From Callaeas wilsoni (lineage: Eukaryota > Chordata > Aves > Passeriformes > Callaeidae), in contig VWPU01014135.1 in assembly GCA_013398955.1 (NCBI GenBank), forward strand, positions 1-64,000: DNA of 64,000 bases, written 5' to 3'. Shown here piece by piece: positions 50,227 through 61,600 of this stretch. Position 1 is the first letter of the stretch, and every line of letters begins with the position of its first letter. Made by a program: the position numbers and the translations under genes. The notes below the pieces were generated by a model that was given only the letters and a program-made list of their open reading frames with translations, was not told the DNA's origin and searched no databases.

Positions 50227-52201
50227 TTCAGCAAATGTTAAAATTAGGATGTTTTCCAGCATGTTCCCTACATGCAAACCACCAGTACTGGCTCGCGGTT
50301 CAGATCAGCAGCCTTCATGCAAATCTTGGACAAATTGTGCTCGTGAGCATCAACAGCTGCTTTCAAAGCAGAGTTAAAAGCCCAGTTCAGAAGAACAGCA
50401 CTGAATGTTCACAGAGTATGAAAAGAAGGGTCTCTCTTTGCAGGAGGTTCCTGCGTTTCATAGGGTTCATCCAGCCTTTTGATCCGTGACAATAATGGGA
50501 CCTACAGTGGCATGAGGTCAGAGATAAGTTACCCTGAGATTGAACGTCAGTGATGCTGATCAGGGCATCCTCTTAAGCATATCATTGCAGCAGATGTAGC
50601 TGAAAAGGAAAGTGAGGCAAATGTTTGCTGAAGGTTTTGCATTAGGACAAGGATGCTGAAGGCTGGAGGCTCAGCTGGCAGTCCCAGCTGTGGGTCTGGG
50701 TGGCTGGTGGAGAGGACAAAGCGATCTCAAGCACTGGTATTGTATTTGTTCCCTACATTCCAGTTTCAGTTAATGCCACTTCTGATAAGACTGCAGCATC
50801 TGCTCAGCCTTTATTTAATTAACAAAAGCCTGTTCTTGCTTTGATGGTGCCACTAGAAACAAAGATCATCTCACCTTCCCTTGGAAAGCAATGTGAATCA
50901 CATCACTCGAGGTTTTATTGCGGTGAACCACAAGTAAAAGGCAGCAGTGTCCTTGTGTGCCAGAGCAGGAGTTGGTTTTCTGAGTCTTGGTCCTATTTTG
51001 GAGAGGCATCCTATAAAATGAAAAGGGAGATTCTTGTAGAAGAAAAGGAGGATGGTGGGTGTCACTTCAGCATTTGCTGAAGATTTGGGGTCCAGTCAAA
51101 TTCAGCAAGCTCTGCTATGTGCTCCAGCACAGAGCATGAGTGAAAACATTTTGAGTGGTGCTTTGATCTTGAGCAGCATTTGACCTCAGTGGGGAGCAGA
51201 AACAGCAACCCTTACCTTGGAGACAATTCTAGACATGGAAATTCTGTGAGAAATCTGGGGATACAGATGCTGATTTATTGAAATATTATCCTGCTAAGGA
51301 TACCTTTTAGCCAGTACAAATCAAACTCTAAATTACTTTTAATCTCTTCACGTGGAGAGATGGAATCTACTTCAAGGGAAGAAAACTGTCAGATGTTTTA
51401 AACACAGTTTTTTAAAAATGTCTAAAATTAGTGATCTGCAAGTGGAAATGAGGTCAATCCAGCATTTTCTATGAAGAACTTTTATGGATGTTGGATATTT
51501 TACCCACCTATCTTGTTTCCAGACAGTAAAGAACAGCACAGAAATTTTACAACCATGACTAATTACAGTTTACTCTAAGAATAGCCTTGATTACTTTCCC
51601 CCCCTCATTATTAATATGGTTCTCACTGCCCCTAGAATAGAGAGGAGAGTGCTGCTCATGTATCACGGCTCTTAGAATGATGATGACAGATGCTTTCAAA
51701 AGAGAATCTATTTTTCCTACTAATACATGGATTTTTCGGTGGTGAACAAACTGTGGCAGAAGTTTCATTCCACCTGGAGCCCCCCTGCAGTCTGTCACAT
51801 CATTCAAAGGCAATGTTATTTTTTTATACTTGGCTAAACAATGCTCCAGGCAAGATCCAAACCTGGGCCTGGTGTGCCCAGCGAGCGTCAATCCCGTATC
51901 GCTCTCCCAGAGTGCAATTCTTGTTTCTTCTTTATGTACAAAACCTCACGGGTGCTCCATGTTGGAAATTGCTTCCCCTGCATCAGAAAGTGGCTCTTTG
52001 TGCTCTTTTGGCTGCTGGTTTGTTTGGGGCTGTACCTGTTCGGGAGCTGGCTCCCGCCCTGGCCGGCGGCAGGGTGTGCCAGGGAGAGGGGAGCAGATGG
52101 ATCCGTCGGTGTTCGGGATGCTGATGCACAGCAGCACCTTCCTCCCGCCTGAGTGGCGCATCCAGGGTGATGCAACCATCACACCTTACCCTGAGGAATA
52201 T
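50227..52201. other. Non-coding stretch, GC-richer before the LTR
   Basis: It is mostly AT-rich and featureless. From about 51840 to 52195 it becomes GC-rich with several CpG, and all three plus frames are open for 100 codons or more. One of these frames carries a hydrophobic segment and is listed separately. The last four bases, ATAT, are the left copy of the LTR target duplication. Confidence 0.5.
51841..52152 (+). other. Unsupported open frame with a membrane-like segment
   Basis: A 103-codon frame. Residues 51-70 (WLFVLFWLLVCLGLYLFGSW) are a strong hydrophobic stretch preceded by IRK, resembling a signal anchor. The rest resembles no family I know. Two other plus frames and two minus frames are also open here, which is typical of GC-rich DNA where stop codons are scarce. 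There is no visible promoter, no polyadenylation signal of its own and no homology. I list it as an open frame and not as a gene. Confidence 0.12.
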
Positions 52202-52269
52202 TGATAGCCTGGGGTTAAAATGTTCCTAAAATCATAGTAGCTAAAATGGGCCTTGGAAACGGGAGTGGG

Positions 52270-52425
52270 CATTGTCTGTACTAGAACCCTGCGAACCTAC
52301 ACCTGCGTACCCACCTGCATAGGAGATGATGTTAAATGCGATAATTACTTAGTAAATATCAAGCACTGTCTTTACTAAAACACTGCAAACCTACACCTGT
52401 GCACCCTCCTGTAGAATAGATGAGA
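52270..52425 (+). repeat. Diverged direct repeat in LTR U3
   Basis: The block starting CATTGTCTGTACTAG at 52270 recurs at 52364 as CACTGTCTTTACTAA, an offset of 94 bp. The first 48 bases match at about 40 positions, including ACCTACACCTG in both, after which the copies differ by indels. Repeated U3 segments act as enhancers in many retroviral LTRs; that role here is inferred. Confidence 0.75.
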
Positions 52426-52607
52426 AATGGTGTGGGAAAAGGGGGCTTAAATTCATGCTCGAGCAAAAGCAATACACACAATAGAACAATATCAAGTTAA
52501 TAATCAACATATGATTATGTAAAGAAAGTGTATGAAATGTGTCCATCTCGAATCCATGTCAGAGTCAGATTTGGGTTTGTCTGTACCCCTGATTCCCAGA
52601 GCTCTTC

Positions 52608-52613
52608 AATAAA
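52608..52613 (+). promoter_or_regulatory. LTR polyadenylation signal
   Basis: AATAAA in the context TCTTCAATAAAAGCACCTGC. This context is typical of the R region of avian LTRs and fixes the plus orientation of the LTR. Confidence 0.75.
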
Positions 52614-52660
52614 AGCACCTGCCTATAATCATCCAGTGATTATGTGTTTCCACGCTAACA

Positions 52661-54670
52661 ATATCAGTCCCGGCAGCCACACCGAGCTCTGCTCTGGGCC
52701 CTGCAGCAGTGCCTGCTCCACCCTCAGAGGAAACACAAATGAGTCCTTGCTCCTGTGTGGGCTGGTGTCTTTCAAGCCTTTTACCTGTTTGTCTCAATTA
52801 CTGCTTCATCATAAAATGCTGATTTTCCTTCTGGTCTTAAATGAACCTGACACAGCAGTGGCTCTTAAGATGGGTTGTTGTATATTCCTTATTTTAGGAG
52901 AGAGAAAATTGATGGACAGGTCCCTTAGCAAGAATGAGTTTATTGGTATGTTAGCATCACCCTTTAACATTTACCCAGAGCACGTTTTAAAATTTTAGAC
53001 TATTTTAAAAAATTCATCAGGCAGAATTCCAAATCCAAAACATGAGTAGATTTTGGACAGGCATGAATCAAACTGCTTTTATCAGCATCAAACTGGGCGA
53101 TAATATAAGCAAATTATTTTTTATATGTTTCTGTATGTACACTAGTATTGGTGACATCTCCCATAACATTATTGATTACAAACAACAGACAACCTTAGAC
53201 TGACTTTGCTGGTGTTCTTACCCTGATAGTAGAAAATGCAGCTTGCTTGTACAGTAAGATAATATAGAAATCAGTCATATGTTCTCAGAAATACACAATC
53301 CAGAGTTTAATTTAAGAAGAAAAATTAACTCTTTTTATTTGTGTTTTGTATTTACTTAAAGCTGTAAGTCTCATACTGCCAATATGAAAATCCAGTTTTA
53401 AAAGGAGGGAAAATATTTATAGGGAATAAACGAGGTCAGGAAAAGTAAAAAGAGGGTTAAGATTTATGTATTTATACTGTTTTATACAAATTTCAGTTTA
53501 ATGTTTAAAGTAATGTAACAATAGTCAGTGAAGTCATAGAATTGTCTTACTTCATAGTCTAAACTACGGCATAAAATTAGCGGTTGAGCAAAGATGGAAA
53601 AAAATGTGGAGATTTCATCTTAAAATTATTGTCTCAGCTGAGTGCTTTTAGGAAAGCACAGAATGAAAATTAAAGGTGCTTGGAGATGTGTTTGGGTTGT
53701 GGCTGAGCCCCAGGGCTGTAGTACAAACAGCGTCCTACCAGAACCTCAAATACGCGTTATGAGCTATGTGCACCTCTTAAACCGAGGTGGAATAAGGAAA
53801 TTTTCAGTCTTTCTCATATTTCTGGAAGTTGTTTTTTAGAGGCCTTTATATCCTTTTGGTGCTTCGTTGTGTGGAGGAATCATCCAGGTTAAGACCATCC
53901 TCCGCAGAGTATGGGATAAACTTCCTGAATATTCCTGCTGATAAAGCAGTTACTAATTAAAAAACCCAACAAATCCCCTGTATTTTTCTGTATTGAGACT
54001 ACTGATATTTAGTAGTTTAATTATTAACATTTTAACACATTCTGAACTTTAGAGTGCTCCTGCTTCCCTCAGGCAGAGAAATCATCCTGTGGCTTTACAT
54101 CCTCCTTTTTCTGAGGTACCTCTGCCATTTCTTGATTTTTATTTAGTTTACAAAGAAATTGATTGCAGAATGTGTGACTAAAAATAGACATTTCTGAGAA
54201 CACTTCTGTCAAAACATTGTGAGAAGGCTGCTGCCCAGATAAATCAGTTACTTGTCCTGACTTTCTCCTCTAAAACTTTCCCTCTTTGCATGTTTAGCTG
54301 AAAGACTCAGGAGTGAAGTGGTTTTTATTCAAATAACACAGAGCAAGGCTGGCAGCTCCACAGGCCTTTGCAACTCATCCAGCTCATGCAGGAAAAAACC
54401 CTGTGAAGATTAAACTTCTCTCAGGTAAAATCCAAAACAGCAATTTTTCATCACATTTCAGGATACTGGTCCATAAATGATGGAGATTAAAAATGTTAGT
54501 TTTGTAAGTTAAATTCAGTAAATAATTGCAGTCAAAATTCCTACTCTTTAGTTAAAATATGGGGTAATTTAGGATTTTAAAAAGGTTAATTATCAAAGGA
54601 ACAGTGGATATTTCATTATTTAATTAGGACACTTTGGGTTGTTTATTTCTGTCAGCAGAAAAAATAAAAT
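52661..54670. other. Non-coding AT-rich stretch
   Basis: No gene or mobile element was recognised. From about 53000 to 54700 the sequence is AT-rich, with few frames longer than 60 codons. Confidence 0.55.
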
Positions 54671-54822
54671 CTGGTTTTCTTTGGCTCAGATATATATATA
54701 ATATATATATATAAAATTTTATTTTTCCTTTCTGGTCTGTTTTTTCTTTGGCTCAGATATATATAGATATAGATGATATAGATATGTCTATATAAATCTT
54801 TTTTTTTCCCTTTCTGGTCTGT
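54671..54822. repeat. Imperfect tandem duplication with AT microsatellites
   Basis: TTTTCTTTGGCTCAGATATATA occurs at 54675 and again at 54742, and TTCTGGTCTGT closes each copy (54730-54740 and 54812-54822). Between these anchors the copies carry different AT-type runs: (AT)n in the first, a GATATA-type run in the second. The duplication (offset about 67 bp) appears older than the divergence of the microsatellite cores. Confidence 0.85.
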
Positions 54823-56478
54823 CTGAAAACGAAGAGAAATGTTATTTTCCTGACTTTACTCTGGAGTTAAGAGACTTGTTTTATTCCCATGGCTGTTCCC
54901 TGATCCACTGTCTTTGGCTCAGTGTGCCAAACACAGGCCCCAGCTCTCTCCCAGATTTTTTTGTGGTGTAGACATCGCTCATTGGAAATGGGATGATACC
55001 ATCAAACCAACCTCCAGGCCATCAGAAAGGATTTATCGGGCCTAATCACAGGCTCCTTTATGTGGCCATATCTCGTGTTTCAGCGCTTCCCAATACGGGG
55101 ATGGCTCCATCAGTCTGGTCGATACCATAATCCCCTGTAAGGAAATACAGCTGCAGAAAAGAGTCCCTCTGTGTTTAGCAGGTGTTTATTTTTCCCCTCT
55201 GTGACAGGAGCTCATTAGTAGCTCTGGAGTCAATGAAATTAGAGCACTGTCAGTCCAGCAGAGCTAAATGGGGTTTGTCTCTCATGCTGGGGCACTGAAG
55301 GGCTTTATCCTACAGAGTTCCTTCAAAGACACGGCTTCCTTCAAAGAGCTGGCCAGCAGAGAAGTTCCGTTTGTTTGAGATCTTATCATGGAGATTCAAG
55401 GGGCATATTAGAAAAATATATTATATAAAAGTGATGGTAGTGATGCCTGAGAGCTGGCAACAACAATGTAGACTTTCTTAATGCCTGTTAAGGACTGAGG
55501 AGTAAGTTTGGTTTATTTTTGTAGCTTAATGGTCAGGAAAAGAATTGTTTGAGGATAAGGGTGACATCATTCACGTTGCTGCTGGAGAGCTCTCCTCACC
55601 TCTGTTGCTAATTCCTGTTTCTACACCAGAGTCTGCTAAGATGTTCTTTCTGCAAAAGAGTTTAGAACTGCATGTTGTACTGGGCTGTTCAAGGTAAAAG
55701 GATATTTGCCAGTTCTAAATACATTTTTTCATTCTTTATTCTCACAATGTACAGATAAAGTACAGCGGGTGCTCATCATTTTCATACTAGATTTGCAATT
55801 AACTTTTGGAGGTCATCATTAAAACGTGGTTAAATTGCTGTTTCCGTTGAGTGCTGTGCTAGAATTTTGGCGGCGGCTGCAACTCGAGGCTCAGCTTCTG
55901 TGTGCATCTTGCAGTGGCAAATAGGAAATTAAGGCTGGAATGCTGTTGAGAGCACTGCTAAAACTTCCTTTGACTTTCAAAAGAGCAGTATCAGAACTCC
56001 ACCACGCTCTGTGTGTGATTAGGAGCTGCAGTGTCAATGCTAAAGGATAAACTGTTAGACAAAATTCATCAGTTGCACTCGATTACGTGCGTCAGGAATC
56101 TAAAAAAGGCTCCCAAATAGAACGTGTAATTTAGCTATGAATGACAGTCTCTATGCCCCAATACAGCTCAGTAGCTGGCTGGAATGATTACTTAATGTGA
56201 CTTTGTGCTCTATTCTGAAAGATCTCCTGGACAGAATTTGCAAATATTTTAAGAAGCTGCTGTTGCCAGGGTCAGTACTGAGCAGTGCTGCAGATTGGGT
56301 TTGGAATGATTTCCATTCCACAGCCTGACACGTTCCTTCAGTGGCTCCCATTTTGGGTCAAGTTGGAAATACGAGTGGAATGTTTCTAGCACAAAGGACT
56401 GCCGCCTTCAGCTCCTTCACTCTGGCTTCTGCTATTCCAGCTTTCCACGAGAGGGAAAGTGGTAGGAGAGCGCATTAA
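54823..56478. other. Non-coding stretch, nothing recognised
   Basis: Mixed composition. The part at 54960-55300 is less AT-rich than its surroundings, with no repeat I recognise, and could be conserved non-coding DNA; this is untested. No coding signal was seen. Confidence 0.5.
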
Positions 56479-56525
56479 AATCACAGAAGGGTTTGGGTTG
56501 GAAGGGACCCTAAAGATCATCTTGA
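56479..56525 (-). mobile_element. CR1 3' terminal remnant, minus strand
   Basis: AATCACAGAAGGGTTTGGGTTGGAAGGGACCCTAAAGATCATC is the reversed last 45 or so bases of CR1. It breaks off sharply after CTTGACTGGA. It is either an extreme 5' truncation or a deletion remnant. Confidence 0.85.
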
Positions 56526-57042
56526 CTGGATTGAAACAAACCAGAACAAAGTGCATTCACCACCTGCTCAGATTCATGTAATTGTGTAAATTGACACAAA
56601 GTGAGCAGAGCTTGCGAAGGCAGAATGAGAGTCACCGTTAAAAAGCAGAAGGAAAGGAACTAAGAGAATAAAACAAAGCCTATTTTGTGTATTTTGCTTT
56701 TCTATAAGCATTATAATTGTCTGTTCCCACATGATATGAATTATTCACTTCTATTATTATGCCAGACCTGTGGGAACACACTCATTTACCATTGCTGCAT
56801 ACATTGTTACCAACCTACACGTTCTGCTTGACTTAGCCAGAATCTGCAGCTGAGTTTGATTCAGCAATTCCTCTGTCAGAGCTGCTAATAAACCTATAGA
56901 CATTCACTGTAATAAAACAATTCCTGGTTTTGGTAGGCTGCTTCAAAGTGAATCCTGGAGAATCTGGCTGTATATAGTTATGGAGGAAGAAAGTGGAAAA
57001 AGAAGTCTTTCAAAAATCAAAGGAAATGATTGGCAGTGTAGG
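56526..57042. other. Spacer between two CR1 fragments
   Basis: AT-rich unique sequence separating two minus-strand CR1 fragments. No feature was recognised. Confidence 0.55.
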
Positions 57043-57268
57043 ATGTCACAGAGTCCCAGAGTGGTTTGCGTTCGAGGGACCTTAAAGCCCATCCAGTGCC
57101 ACCCCTGCCCTGGGCAGGGACACCTTCTGCTGTCCCAGGCTGCTCCAAGCCCCGTCCAGCCTGGCCTTGGACACTTCCAGGGATCCAGGGGCAGCCACAA
57201 CTTCTCTGGGCAACTTCTGCTCATCACCCTCCCAGGGAAGAATTTCCTCCTGACATCCAACCTGTGGT
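57043..57268 (-). mobile_element. CR1 LINE fragment, 3' end, minus strand
   Basis: It opens ATGTCACAGAGTCCCAGAGTGG and GGGACCTTAAAGCCCATCCAG, continues through CCTGCCCTGGGCAGGGACACC, GGCTGCTCCAAGCC and CCTTGGACACTTCCAGGGATCCAGGGGCAGCCAC, and ends near AGGGAAGAATTTCCTCCTGACATCCAACC. It is nearly the same extent as the 1763 copy. Frames of 96-144 codons crossing it on either strand are not genes. Confidence 0.94.
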
Positions 57269-58098
57269 AGTAGCTGGGCTCAAAACCATTTCTAGATATC
57301 CCAAAAAAGCGCCAGGTGAGCCTGGGAGTCACCAGGCTCACAGCAGGATCCAGAACCAGGTATTCTCAGGAAGCAGTGTCAGATATATTCCAGTTAAATA
57401 CGTGTATAATAACTTAGGGTTTACAGGAAGGGAATTAGTGAGTCCTTGGTGTGCACGTAGACATCCTTTTAGTCAAGACACCTTCTGTGAATTAGCATAA
57501 GAATTATGCAGATAAGCTCTTTATCTCGCTTCTCTGTAGTTCTTTGAAGTCCTTAGAAGTTTAGGAATTTAGCTAAAGGAAACTGAATAAGCAAGCAGCA
57601 TTTTGTTTGTACAAGAGATTAACTTTGCTTAAGTATAGGTATGGCTTCACATTGCTATCTAGTGACAATCATTTTTCTGTATGCCCATGTAAAATTAATT
57701 TTATATCTAAGATGAGTTTTACAATTCACAGTGTGTTGCTGTGAGTTGAATTCAAATTAATTTCTTAAGGAATAAGGGTATTGTCACGATGAATTTGGAA
57801 TAGTGTTGCTCTTTGTGGGAGTCCCAGAGACAAGAAAATGAAAGGCAGATTGCAGCAGACGAACTTCAGATGTACTTACTTACAGTCAGATTTGGAGACA
57901 GGGCAGGAAGTCAGAGATACCAGCCAAGAAAGGAGCGTGGAAACCTAAATCCCACAAGAAGAAGAATTCCAAAAGACCTCAGTCCCAACAGGAGAATGTT
58001 GCCACTGCTCCCATGTCTCTTAAGGTTTTTTCCCTGCACCAGAAGGGTTTAGCACAACCATAGTGGGAAGAGTTGGGTGGGAATGGGAAGAAGAACAG
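57269..58098. other. Non-coding stretch between CR1 and LTR
   Basis: No gene was recognised. A 79-codon plus frame at 57813-58052 is rich in Arg, Gln and Asn with no domain. I saw no retroviral coding remnant, which supports the next LTR being solo. Confidence 0.5.
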
Positions 58099-58661
58099 TG
58101 TCCTGCCTTGGGCTGGGGTAGAGTCAGTCTCATCTCAGCAGCTGGCACAGGGCTGTGGTTTGGGTTCAGTGTGACAATGACATTAACATGCCGATGTTTT
58201 GCTTGTGGCTAAGTTGTGTTCACCCTAAATCAAGAACTTCTCAGTGTCTCATGTTCTGCCAGTGAGGAGCTGCACGGGAAAGGTTGTGAGGGAGCACAGG
58301 GGACAGGTGACCCAGGTTGGCCAAAGGGATGTTCCACACCTCAGGGTGTCCTGCCCGGTGCATAAACGGGGGAGTTGCCCAGGACTGGGGCCGCTCGGGG
58401 TTGGGGACGGGGTCCGGCAGTGTCAGGACGTGGTGAGCAATTGTATTTTGCGTCATTGTTTGCTTTGCTTTTCCTTTTTATCATCCTTATTAATATTTCC
58501 TATCATTATCATATTTTGCTTTGTTTCAACTATTAAACTGTTCTTATCTCAACCAACAAGTTTTACTTTTGCCTGTCCTCCCCATTCCTCTGGGGTGGAG
58601 TCAGGAGGGTGAGTGAGGAGCTCCGTGGTGCTCAGGTGCCACCTGGGCTTAAACCACGACA
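58099..58661 (+). mobile_element. ERVL-like LTR, plus strand, no internal region
   Basis: It starts TGTCCTGCCTTGGGCTGGGGTAGAG and ends GGGCTTAAACCACGACA. These termini are recognisable variants of a common avian class III-type LTR. The inverted ends pair imperfectly (TGTCCTGCC against TGTCGTGGT). In sense order there is a TATA-like CATAAAC at 58361, then ATTAAA at 58532-58537 followed by CTGTTCTTATCTCAACC, a typical R/U5 segment. No target duplication is evident (AACAG on the left, AATCT on the right), so it may be old or have rearranged flanks. No gag/pol adjoins it. The family assignment rests on recalled LTR features, not on a search. Confidence 0.8.
58532..58537 (+). promoter_or_regulatory. 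LTR polyadenylation signal variant
   Basis: ATTAAA in CAACTATTAAACTGTTC, at the position expected at the R/U5 side of this LTR family. It is the commonest natural variant of AATAAA. Confidence 0.65.
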
Positions 58662-61600
58662 AATCTTACTCTGAACTTGGCTTTGCCAGTTCTGCAGGCG
58701 AAGGATTCATCTCAACAGGTAGCAGGTAACTGCCTTAAAAAATCAAAAGCAAAACAAACTTAATACGATTCTGTTCTAGGAACACACATTTTCCACCGAA
58801 CTAAATTTATCAAAACAGATTATCAAAGTTTTATAATTAACTTCCCAGCAAATAGGAATTAGCATATATTATATGAGTGCTGTGCGTTAATCAAAGGATA
58901 TTTAGTGAGGCACCCACCTATGCATGCCCAGGAATTACAAAGTTAATGAGAGACAGCAGCACATGTAACTGTAACTAATTAAGCAAGACACAAAAAATTC
59001 CGTAGATGTTTGACTGAATATCTTAGAGTTTGCTCATTATCATATTTACATGGTGAGTTTATTCCAGTACTTAAGTTTGGCAAAGTATGATATTTCAAGT
59101 TAACTTTCTGTCTGCTGTACAGGTACACTCTCAATGTATTGCTTCGGTTTTCAACTCCTGTATTTTAAATAAAAAAAGCTTAATTATCTAATGGGTTTTG
59201 ACCTTGGATAGGCTGAAATAGCCCATGAGGTTGTTTTTATTTATTACAGAAGGAAAATTACAGTGCTTTAGATCCAGGCATCAATAGGCTGCCACAAGGT
59301 AGATGAACTAAAACAAGGCTCAAAGAAGAAGTACTACAGGGACTAAAATGTGTTAGAAATTATTAGGCTACATTTAGAAATATTTAAACAAAAGCTCAGT
59401 AATTTCATGTAGCTTCTGTGATTCTACATTGAGCTTTTTCCACTTGTTTATACATAGACTTGTGTACTTAAAATTAATTTAAAGATGCAAGTAGTGATTC
59501 CTCTTTGTAGAGAAATGAACAATGATGGTATAAACACCCTGATGGTTTTCTACACCATTCTCCAAGGGAAGAAAAGTGGTTGTTTTAAAGGTATGTTGAA
59601 TAAAAATGTCTAATATATTTCTGTAATAACAGTCTAGGTTGCAAAGTGTTGTGCAGACACTTAGGTATGAATATGAGGAGTCACCTAAATTTGTGCCTCT
59701 CACAAATAATGTTTGCTCTCTCTTTAGGCTGAGTTGTTTTGCACCCTCCAACATGGAATCAGAAATAATGTATAACCCTAGATTATACAGGGTTTTCTTT
59801 GTACGATGCTTTGTGTAGCCATTAAGAGAATCATATGAAATTATTGATGAGATGTTTATTTGTTTTAAGATTAGGAAGGGCTGCTGCAACTCCATTTTAG
59901 AAATTGTATAAAGGAAAGAAAAAATAAAATGTATAGAAAATCATCTGTGCTTATAAAACACAAAAAGAGCAATTTAGATGAGAAATTAGCGCTGTTTGTG
60001 TCCTTAATTTATTTTCATGATTTTCTGTATCAGAATGTGAAATGCTCTGGCTGGTTTTAATTAAACCTGTAAACTGAAGACTGTTTGCTTCTTTTTACAA
60101 AAAATATTGTTGGTTACAGAGCGTATGTTGTTTACCTAGACTGCAAGCTCTCGCTGTTCAGATGTATTTGAGTTTCCTTTGTATCCACTCCGAGCTTCTC
60201 AGGGGTTGATGGTTGCTTTTTTCCCATTAAAATGTCTTTGGGAAGTGAAACCTATCGGCTGAAATGCATCTTCACTGTTAATCAGCACGACTCTGGAGAG
60301 TGGCAGACTCGTGCTGTCACTGAGAAGGACTCAATATCACAATTGCTTCATCCACAGAAAAACCTGGTTTTTAGTGTTGTCAAAGATTTGGAGGAGTTGA
60401 GGCAATTGGCTTTCAGCTTTGCTTCCTGTGGAAACAAATGTTAGGAGATTTCTGCTGTCTCCTCCTTGATAACATTTCTAATCTGTTGGGCAGTTTTAAA
60501 TTATTTTGACTCAAATTCTCTATGTTTCCACCGATTTGCTGAATATGTTCGAATTTATAGCAAAATAGTGCTGTGGAGGAAAAAACTGTAGCCTGAGCTC
60601 AGCCTTAGTACAGAACATTACAAAATCCACTTGACATAGCCATTAGAGGTTGCTTTGGGATCACACTTAAGGAGTGTTTACTGCTTTTTTTTTTTTTTCT
60701 GTTAAATAATAGTGTTTCTCTGTGGAGTTAAAAAATGAGACCCTGAAGCAGCAAAAAGATTGTTAAGTTAAATTAGTAGAGTAGAAATTGTGTAGTTTGG
60801 TGTGGTGACAAGCTACTTAAAATAGCATCTATGGCAGGAACATTGATAATGTATAGATGTATCAAAAGAGGTTTTTTTTAATGCCACAAGCATTTCAATT
60901 TTTTATTTCATCCATTTCCTTTTCTGTTTGAATCTTTGTGATTAAATGGTTCAATAATTTCACCCGTGCTAGATGTGATTGGGATCTGTTTGGGCCAGCT
61001 GGTGGATGTGGGTTTGTATCAAAAATGCAATCAGGGAAGAGATTCATTCTTCCATTGTTGAGCAGCGGAAGGGATTTATGTATCCATTTTGCAAATGCAG
61101 GATTTTACCTTCTCTTTAGAAAAATTAATGCATATTTTTTCTTATTTTCTGATCAGATCATGCACAGATTGTAGAAAAAATGAGGACTACTCAGGAAAGA
61201 AATTATCATTCTCTAAGAAATCAAAGAATAAAAGTTGGCATTTCAAAGATGTTCCACGTCCATTAGATTGTACAAAGAGGGTACAAAAAATCAGTGGAAG
61301 AGAGATCTAGGAAAGGTGGCTGGAAGTGATTAGGCTGGTAATTACAGTGTGTTTTATTTGGGGGAGGTGCAGTTTGCAATTTCTGCTCAGTCTTTCTGTC
61401 CTCTGGGTGGTGCCCTGGCAGTGGATTATAAAGGCAAGTCCACAGCTGGAGTCTGAATTTTTAATAAACTGGGGAGAGCAGCTCTGAGATGCGAGAGATT
61501 GAACTCCATGATTCCACTCCTAAATGTCTTGTTCATATTGTAAGATCACAATATTTTGTGCAGCCGGGCCCTGCACTGATAAGGGTCATCACAGGGGGAC

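Larger units (their letters stand above)
52202..52660 (+). mobile_element. Solo LTR of an endogenous retrovirus, plus strand
   Basis: It begins TGATAGCCTGG and ends CCACGCTAACA. These ends are inverted repeats matching at 9 of 11 positions, including the obligatory TG...CA. ATAT flanks both sides (52198-52201 and 52661-52664), a 4-bp target duplication of the size seen in gamma-like ERVs. A polyadenylation signal AATAAA (52608-52613) about 50 bp from the 3' end sets the sense strand. A diverged direct repeat lies in the U3 part. No primer-binding site or retroviral coding sequence adjoins it, so recombination between two LTRs probably removed the provirus. A 156-codon frame (52528-52998) crosses its right edge and is incidental. 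Confidence 0.82.

Noticed and set aside
52528..52998. 156-codon plus-strand frame
   Set aside because: It begins inside the LTR, crosses the LTR end and target duplication, and has no recognisable domain.
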